This document shows, one piece after another, positions 43,174 to 48,084 of a DNA stretch of 48,084 nucleotides. The stretch spans positions 1 through 48,084 of the forward strand of contig JACFNV010000008.1 of NCBI GenBank assembly GCA_019454675.1. Direction: 5' to 3'. Positions within the stretch are counted from its first letter, which is position 1, and each line of letters begins with the position of its first letter. The DNA is from Gammaproteobacteria bacterium (GTDB taxonomy: Bacteria > Pseudomonadota > Gammaproteobacteria > Steroidobacterales > GCA-2729495). The position numbers and the translations under genes were made by a program. Below the pieces are notes generated by a model, which saw nothing but the letters and a program-made list of their open reading frames with translations, ran no database searches and was not told where the DNA came from.

Positions 43174-44241
43174 TCATGCCGCCGGCACCTGCTGGCTGAG
43201 GCAATGCAGCGTGCCCAGTCCGACGACGATGTCGAAGGCATCCACCGGCACCACGCGCCGCCCGGGAAAGCAGCGGGCGAGCGTCGCCGCGGCTTCTTCG
43301 TCCTGCGCGCAGCCGAACACCGGCAGCAGCACCACGCGGTTGCCGATGTAGAAATTGGCGTAGCTTGCCGGCAGGCGCTCGCCACGGCGCACCAGCGGCG
43401 GCGGCATCGGCAGCTCGACCACCCGCAGCGGGCGTCCATCGGGCAGGCGCATGGCCGCCAGGCGCTGGCGATTCTCGCGCAGCGGCTGGTGGTTGCCCTC
43501 CGCGGGATCGGGCTCCATCACCGTGACCACGGTGTCCTCGGCCACGAAGCGGGTGATGTCGTCGATGTGGCCATCAGTGTCGTCGCCGAGTATGCCGTCG
43601 CCCAGCCAGAGCACCTGCTCGACGCCGAGGTTGTCGCGCAGCCGCTGCTCGATCTCGCCACGCGAGAGCTGCGGGTTGCGGTTGGGATGGAGCAGGCACT
43701 GCTCGGTGGTGAGCAGCGTGCCGGCCCCGTTCACCTCGATGGAGCCACCCTCGAGGATCATGTCCACGGTGCGGAAAGGCACGCCGAGCTCGCCCGCCAT
43801 GCGCTGCGGGATCTCGTTGTCGAGGTCGAAGGGTGGGTACTTGCCGCCCCAGGCGTTGTAGCCGAAGTCGAGTGCCAGCAGCGGCGCCTCGCCGCCCGGC
43901 CGGGTCACGAAGATCGCCCCGTGGTCGCGGCACCAGGCATCGTTGGTGGGCCAGCGGTGCAGCCGCAGCCGCGCCGGATCGGCCTTGCCCTCGAACAGGC
44001 CGGCCACATGCCGCTCGTGGCGCTCGTCGAGCACGTTGATGTGCACCAGCTCGCCCTCGCTGAGCGCCGCCACGGCCGCCGCCAGCGAGCGCTCGGCGGC
44101 TTCCAGCACCCCCTCGCCCGGCCAGGTCTCGGGATTCTGCGGCCAGGAGAACCAGGTGGCCTGGTGCGGCGCCCACTCCGGCGGCATGCGATAGCCACGG
44201 GCGGCGGGTGTCGGGAAGGCGGGAGCGGCGGTGCTGGTCAT
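43174..44241 (-). CDS. aguA: Agmatine deiminase
   Basis: A 355-residue peptidylarginine-deiminase-fold enzyme converting agmatine to N-carbamoylputrescine. Visible motifs are RMPPEWAPHQATWFSWP, WPTNDAWCRDHGAIFV, DMILEGGSIEVNGAGTLLTT, DTDGHIDDITRFV, and the catalytic Cys347 in GLGTLHCLSQQ. Length and motif order are normal. It starts the polyamine set aguA, DHS-like, speA, aguB, all on the minus strand; the gap to the next gene is 129 bases, so an internal promoter is possible. Confidence 0.96.
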   Translation of the reverse strand: MTSTAAPAFPTPAARGYRMPPEWAPHQATWFSWPQNPETWPGEGVLEAAERSLAAAVAALSEGELVHINVLDERHERHVAGLFEGKADPARLRLHRWPTNDAWCRDHGAIFVTRPGGEAPLLALDFGYNAWGGKYPPFDLDNEIPQRMAGELGVPFRTVDMILEGGSIEVNGAGTLLTTEQCLLHPNRNPQLSRGEIEQRLRDNLGVEQVLWLGDGILGDDTDGHIDDITRFVAEDTVVTVMEPDPAEGNHQPLRENRQRLAAMRLPDGRPLRVVELPMPPPLVRRGERLPASYANFYIGNRVVLLPVFGCAQDEEAAATLARCFPGRRVVPVDAFDIVVGLGTLHCLSQQVPAA

Positions 44242-44358
44242 GGCAGCTGCAACCTGGGGTGCACGGCCCGTTGCGGACCGCGGTGGGAACAGCGGCGGCC
44301 ATTGGCCGCGTGGAGGCCGCGCACTATAGGTCAGCGGCGGGGGGTGTCAATACTCCGC

Positions 44359-45090
44359 TCATTCCTGTCGCGCCTGCGGCTCTGCGGCGTCCAGGTAGGA
44401 CACCAGCACTTTCTCCAGCGCGGCATGGTCGGACACGCCCTGCAGCAGCCGGCCGCGGACCACGGAGCCCGTGCTGGCACCGACCAGAAAGCTCGGCGTG
44501 CCACGGGCGCCCGCCCGGCGGGCGGCGTCGACATCGGCGTCGAGCCGCGCCTGGTGGCGTGGTTCCGCGCGACAGGCGGCAAAGAGCTTCGCATCCAGCC
44601 CCAGCTGCTCCGCATGCGCCTCCAGGTCCTGCTCGCGCAGCTGCCCGGCGGCGGCGAACAGCGCATCGTGCATTTCCCAATACTTGCCCTGCTCGCCGGC
44701 GCAGGCGGCGGCGATGGCGCCGGCACGGGCGCGCGGGTGCCCGGGCAGCGGGAAGTCGTGCACCACGTAGCGCAGCCGGCCCGTGTCGACATAATCCGCC
44801 TTGAGCCGCGGCCAGCTCTCGGCGGCGAAGGTCTGGCAGTACGGACACTCGTAGTCGCTGAACTCGACCAGCGTCACCGGGGCCGCCGGGTCGCCGCGCA
44901 CCGGCCGCCCGCCGATATCCACCTGCGGCACCAGCGCCGAGAGCGCGGGTGGCGGCCGGGCCGGGGCCTTGCCGAGCCCGAGGCTCGAACCGTATTCGGG
45001 CGCCGGTCGTACCGGGGCCTCGTCCGCGATGAGCGGAGTGCTGAGCATCGCCAGCATCACCAGGACCGCGGTCAGCAGCTGCTTGGACAT
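44359..45090 (-). CDS. DsbA-like thiol:disulfide oxidoreductase
   Basis: A 243-residue periplasmic thioredoxin-fold protein with a signal peptide (LLTAVLVMLAMLSTPLIADE). A Pro/Ala-rich linker precedes the thioredoxin domain; the active site is C82-P-Y-C85 (FSDYECPYCQTF). The helical insertion (YWEMHDALFAAAGQLREQD) and the cis-Pro loop RGTPSFLVG are of the DsbA/Thioredoxin_4 type. It probably forms or isomerises disulfides in exported proteins. It lies 117 bases upstream of aguA. Confidence 0.92.
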   Translation of the reverse strand: MSKQLLTAVLVMLAMLSTPLIADEAPVRPAPEYGSSLGLGKAPARPPPALSALVPQVDIGGRPVRGDPAAPVTLVEFSDYECPYCQTFAAESWPRLKADYVDTGRLRYVVHDFPLPGHPRARAGAIAAACAGEQGKYWEMHDALFAAAGQLREQDLEAHAEQLGLDAKLFAACRAEPRHQARLDADVDAARRAGARGTPSFLVGASTGSVVRGRLLQGVSDHAALEKVLVSYLDAAEPQARQE

Positions 45091-45228
45091 CGATCGGGCT
45101 CCAGCGGGACAGGCAGCGGAGTATACGCACACGCGCCACCGGCAACCTGCGCGCTGTCCGTGCCGCCAACGCCATGCACCAGCGGCGCCCGCCTGTGACG
45201 CCCTGCGCAGCCCCATCCGGCCGGCTGG

Positions 45229-45237
45229 GCTAGAATC
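45229..45237 (+). promoter_or_regulatory. Possible -10 element before the NlpC/P60 gene
   Basis: GGCTAGAATC at about 45228-45237 contains TAGAAT and repeats the element found at 12813-12822. The start ATG 45265 is about 28 bases downstream. A -35 is not obvious. Confidence 0.35.
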
Positions 45238-45264
45238 CCGTGGTCTGGCTTGATTGGCGTCCCG

Positions 45265-45831
45265 ATGCACCCAGCGCTGCGCACAGCACCGACCTTCCTG
45301 CTCGCCATCCTCGGCCTGGTGCTGGCCGGCTGTTCCTCGGCACCGCAGCTGCCCGCCGATGCCGGCAGCCTGCAGGTGGAGATTCCACCCATGGAGCTGG
45401 GGCCGGCGCCCGACCCGGTGCGCTCGCAGATCGTCTTCACCGCCATGCAGATGATGGGCACACCCTACCGCTATGGCGGCAGCACCCCCGAGGGCTTCGA
45501 CTGCAGCGGCCTCGTGCAGTACGTCTACAACAGCGCCGGGCTCAGGGTGCCGCGCACCTCGCGCGAGCAGCTGGCGGCCAGCGCCCCGGTCGGGCTCGGC
45601 GAGGCCGCGCCGGGCGACCTGCTGTTCTTCCAGAGCAAGACCAGCTCGCACGTCGGCATCTACCTCGGCGATGGCCGCTTCGTGCACGCCCCCTTCACCG
45701 GGCGCAACGTCGAGATCGGCAGCCTCGAGCAGGCCTACTACCGCAACAACCTCGTGCGCGCCGGGCGCATGCCCGGTGTCGCCACCTCCACCACCGCCGC
45801 CTGCAGTGCCGAGCCGGACAGCCACTGCTGA
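45265..45831 (+). CDS. NlpC/P60 family lipoprotein (peptidoglycan endopeptidase)
   Basis: A 188-residue lipoprotein; ATG 45265 is chosen over the TTG at 45250. Lipobox LAGC with Cys23. The NlpC/P60 catalytic residues are C80 (GFDCSGLVQYVY), H129 (SSHVGIYLG) and H141 (FVHAPF). TPYRYGGSTPEGFDC and AAPGDLLFFQ are typical of this family. It cuts the D-Glu-diaminopimelate bond of peptidoglycan stem peptides at the outer-membrane side. Confidence 0.93.
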   Translation: MHPALRTAPTFLLAILGLVLAGCSSAPQLPADAGSLQVEIPPMELGPAPDPVRSQIVFTAMQMMGTPYRYGGSTPEGFDCSGLVQYVYNSAGLRVPRTSREQLAASAPVGLGEAAPGDLLFFQSKTSSHVGIYLGDGRFVHAPFTGRNVEIGSLEQAYYRNNLVRAGRMPGVATSTTAACSAEPDSHC

Positions 45832-45944
45832 GCACCCGGCCGGGCGGGCCATCCGCGCCGATGGCCGGGAGCGCGACCACGAATGCCTGCCTGACCGTGG
45901 CTGCGCAGGAAAGCCGCTCCAGCCACCTGCCAGGAAAACCTGAG

Positions 45945-46904
45945 ATGCACTGCAGCCGCTGCGGCGTACCCATCGCTTCGAGTTCGGCGTTCTGCACCCA
46001 GTGCGGGAACCCCGTGCATGGCGCGTCCTGCAACGACCAGCAGGCCATGGAGGACCATGGCCTGTCGCTGAAAACGCTCTACGAGGCTTTCATCGGCCCG
46101 CGCAAGGCGGGTTACTACCTGCCCATCTTCGAGCGCTTCGACCGTGATGGCTCCCTCCTCAGCTGGAACTGGCCGGCCGCGCTGATCACGCAGCTGTGGA
46201 TGCTGCGCCGGGGGATGTTCCTGTGGGGGCTCGTCCTCTACCCGCTGTTCGGCTTCCTCGCCACCCTGCTTCTGGTGCTGCCGGTCGCCTTCATGCTCGG
46301 CGACGACTTCGAGTCGTGGGCGGATTCATTCGCGCTGGTGGTGACGCTGGTCCTGGTCATCGTCACGGGGCTGCTCGGCAACCGCATCTTCCACCGCCAC
46401 GTGCGCGCGCTCATCGCGAAAAGCGGCGGCCTCGGCCTCTCCGATGCAGGCCGGAAGGAGTGGCTGGCACGCAAGGGGAGCAACCGCACCGGGTTCATCA
46501 TCATCGCCATCCTGCTCCTGGCCGGCGTCGCCGGCATCATCGCGGGGATCACCATCCCCGCCTACGCCGATTACCTCGACCGCGCCAGGGTCCACGAAGG
46601 CCTGGTGGCGGCCGAACAGGTCAAGGCGGCCTATGCCGGGCACCTGGCGGAGACCGGTGAATGGCCGCTGTCGATGGCCGAGCTCGGGCTTGCGGAAGAA
46701 AGCGCGGCCTACGGGGAAGCCGTCAGTTCCATCACCATCGGCCCGGAGCTGGAAATCCGCATCACCCTGCGCGGGGGCAAGGTCGATGGCGGGAGCATCG
46801 TGCTGATCCCGTCGGCCGACGCGGACACCGAAGACGGGCCCATCGAGTGGAGCTGCCGCACGCAGACCGTGCCCATCAGGTACGTGCCGGCAGCCTGCCG
46901 CTAG
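45945..46904 (+). CDS. Zinc-ribbon membrane protein with type IV pilin-like C-terminal domain
   Basis: A 319-residue protein with three parts. Residues 1-24 form a zinc ribbon (CSRCG ... CTQCG). Residues about 45-175 contain two or three transmembrane helices of DUF2628 type (FEREDRDGSLLSWNW-like FERFDRDGSLLSWNW, then hydrophobic segments). The last 140 residues start with a hydrophobic helix (GFIIIAILLLAGVAGIIAGI) followed by TIPAYADYLDRARVHEGL and VKAAYAGHLAETGEWPLS, which match the N-terminal alpha helix of type IV pilins. The pilin part lacks a prepilin peptidase G-F/E site at the N-terminus. The function is unknown. Confidence 0.8.
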   Translation: MHCSRCGVPIASSSAFCTQCGNPVHGASCNDQQAMEDHGLSLKTLYEAFIGPRKAGYYLPIFERFDRDGSLLSWNWPAALITQLWMLRRGMFLWGLVLYPLFGFLATLLLVLPVAFMLGDDFESWADSFALVVTLVLVIVTGLLGNRIFHRHVRALIAKSGGLGLSDAGRKEWLARKGSNRTGFIIIAILLLAGVAGIIAGITIPAYADYLDRARVHEGLVAAEQVKAAYAGHLAETGEWPLSMAELGLAEESAAYGEAVSSITIGPELEIRITLRGGKVDGGSIVLIPSADADTEDGPIEWSCRTQTVPIRYVPAACR

Positions 46905-46937
46905 CGGCCCGCGAGCACCGCACCGGCGCGGACGCGC

Positions 46938-48084
46938 TCAGGCCGGTGTCAGCTCGCCGTTGGCATCCTCGATGTAGGGCACCCAGCCGACGCCGAGGAA
47001 GCGCAGCTCGATATCGCCCGCCTTGGGGCGCACGGTGATCTCCTTCAGGCACTCGGTCTGCGCGTCGAAGGAACCCATGGTGCGGGCCAGGTCCTCCTGG
47101 AACTGCGCCTCCAGCGCCTGCTTGTCGGCCTGCACCTGTTCCAGCGTCTCCCTGGCGCGGCCGACCTCGTCCGCCTTGCGCTTGACGCTGCTGCCGCGGC
47201 GCATGGCGGTGCCGACGCGCGATGCCGAGCCGAGCGAACGCCCGCGGCCGAAGATGGCGCCCAGCACGGCGGTGCCGACCGCCGTCATGGCACCGATCAT
47301 GGCATCCGTCTCCTGCCCGGCCTTGCGCTCATGCGCCTGCCGCGCACGCAGCTCGCGCCCCTCGAAGGCCTTGAACTTCGGCGCGTATTTCTGCTTGAGC
47401 TTCGCCGCCTCGAGGTCGCGCTGCTCGTTGGCCACCTGCTGCAGGCGGATGCGGAAGGCGCGCTTGTCCTCGCCGGGCTGCGAGGTGGCGCCCAGGCGCT
47501 CGCACTTGTAGATGGTGAGCGCGCGCTCGAGCCCGATCCAGCGACGGAACTGGCGGTCCCACTGCTTGAAGTTGGCCGCCTGCAGCATGGCCTCGGGCAG
47601 CTCGCCGAACACCGCATCGGGCTCGGCCTCGTTCTCGAGGTCGCGCGCGCGTATGCTCAGCTCCTCGGCCTTCGACCACTCGATGCCGCCGGCGCCCTCG
47701 GGCGGCCTGGCGACCAGCATGAACTTGCGCTGCTCGTTGATGCCCAGGTTGAGGTTGCTGTAGGCCACCGCGGCGGCAGCCAGCACCCGCGGCTGGTAGA
47801 CCAGACGCTCGCCGGCGTGCGGCAGCCTGGCCGCCGGCACGAACAGCTGCTTCACCAGCGCGGGCAGCACCGGGCGCACGTGCGCCACCGGCATGTGCAC
47901 CGGCACCTCGGCCGGCGGTGCTGCTGCCTGCGCGGCACGCGAGGCCATCAGCTGGCGGATCTGCTCGCGGCTGAGCGGGCCCGCCAGGTAGCTCATCACC
48001 CAGCGCGTGGTGAATACCTCGGGGCGCTCCTCGTTGACGTTGTGGAGCAGGAACTGCCGCTTGCCGAGGCCGGCGAGCGTCTGC
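46938..48084 (-). CDS. HerA-like (DUF87-type) ATP-binding protein, C-terminal part, truncated by the window
   Basis: The frame is open to the window end, so the N-terminus with the Walker motifs is missing. The visible part begins LAGLGKRQFLLHNVNEERPE then VFTTRWVMSYLAGPLSREQI, a C-terminal signature of HerA/DUF87 ATP-binding proteins. About 350 further residues follow, with a helical, basic, coiled-coil-like region (LQQVANEQRDLEAAKLKQKY, ARETLEQVQADKQALEAQFQ) and a Gly/Ala-rich hydrophobic stretch (IGAMTAVGTAVLGAIFGRGR). Proteins of this type act in DNA processing, translocation or defence. The role here cannot be set from this part alone. Confidence 0.65.
   Translation of the reverse strand, partial: QTLAGLGKRQFLLHNVNEERPEVFTTRWVMSYLAGPLSREQIRQLMASRAAQAAAPPAEVPVHMPVAHVRPVLPALVKQLFVPAARLPHAGERLVYQPRVLAAAAVAYSNLNLGINEQRKFMLVARPPEGAGGIEWSKAEELSIRARDLENEAEPDAVFGELPEAMLQAANFKQWDRQFRRWIGLERALTIYKCERLGATSQPGEDKRAFRIRLQQVANEQRDLEAAKLKQKYAPKFKAFEGRELRARQAHERKAGQETDAMIGAMTAVGTAVLGAIFGRGRSLGSASRVGTAMRRGSSVKRKADEVGRARETLEQVQADKQALEAQFQEDLARTMGSFDAQTECLKEITVRPKAGDIELRFLGVGWVPYIEDANGELTPA

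Noticed and set aside
42067..45198. A 1043-residue plus-strand open frame across the polyamine and dsbA-like genes
   Set aside because: It runs antisense to aguA, the DHS-like gene and the DsbA-like gene, all with intact catalytic motifs; its composition is typical of antisense frames in high-GC DNA.

Overview
The window looks like chromosomal DNA of a high-GC, Gram-negative, aerobic or facultative proteobacterium, most likely a gammaproteobacterium of the Nevskiales/Steroidobacterales type. The clues are TamA/TamB, TonB/FecR signalling, PEP-CTERM (VPLPA/VPVPA) exoproteins, the SpeA-AguA-AguB polyamine route and a CopA/CopB copper system. This placement is inference; no rRNA or other decisive marker is present, and I see no tRNA, rRNA or CRISPR.

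Positions 1-6700 are the accessory end. The window opens in the last bases of one ISL3-family insertion sequence. Then come a small membrane protein, a b561-type cytochrome, a TetR regulator translationally coupled to an unknown eight-helix membrane protein, and a strong terminator. A second, different ISL3 element (3067-5626, 8-bp duplication CTTTTTTT) sits in the T-tract of that terminator. Its transposase is split by a 1.3-kb foreign segment carrying a propeller-like gene and is also frameshifted. Next to it is a PEP-CTERM protein gene broken by one in-frame TGA.

Positions 6740-11758 (minus strand) hold an operon of a nitrilase-fold protein lacking the catalytic Lys and Cys, a Tat-exported type II DMSO-reductase-family molybdenum subunit, and its four-cluster iron-sulfur subunit. 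The pair resembles ethylbenzene dehydrogenase / steroid C25 dehydrogenase and NarGH. No gamma subunit or chaperone is visible. Positions 11967-16138 carry small metabolic genes: two methyltransferases (one PRMT-like), a macro-domain protein, a frameshifted SDR gene, and two small proteins.

Positions 16437-25068 look like one regulated unit: a TonB-dependent receptor, FecR-type anti-sigma and ECF sigma factor, divergent from a five-gene operon (thermostable-hemolysin/GNAT-like protein, AMP-forming ligase, heme-oxygenase-like diiron oxidase, SDR, TPR-type protein). The two arms of the divergent promoter region carry the same 31-bp bipartite element in mirror orientation. I consider this operon the best candidate for an undescribed biosynthetic system.

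Positions 25103-39181 are housekeeping and envelope genes: tamB-tamA, a DUF3108-like protein, a SPOR lipoprotein, pdxH, a copper operon (small Cys/His protein, copA, copB), a Cys-rich PEP-CTERM protein, a cyclopropane-fatty-acid synthase and a lipoprotein. Positions 39193-44241 hold a polyamine operon (aguA, deoxyhypusine-synthase-like, speA with a frameshift, aguB), preceded by a DsbA-like protein. The window ends with an NlpC/P60 lipoprotein, a zinc-ribbon/pilin fusion protein and the C-terminal part of a HerA-like ATPase.

Several otherwise intact conserved genes carry a single indel or stop (5634-6581, 13229-14022, 40095-42049). That could be real decay or assembly error.
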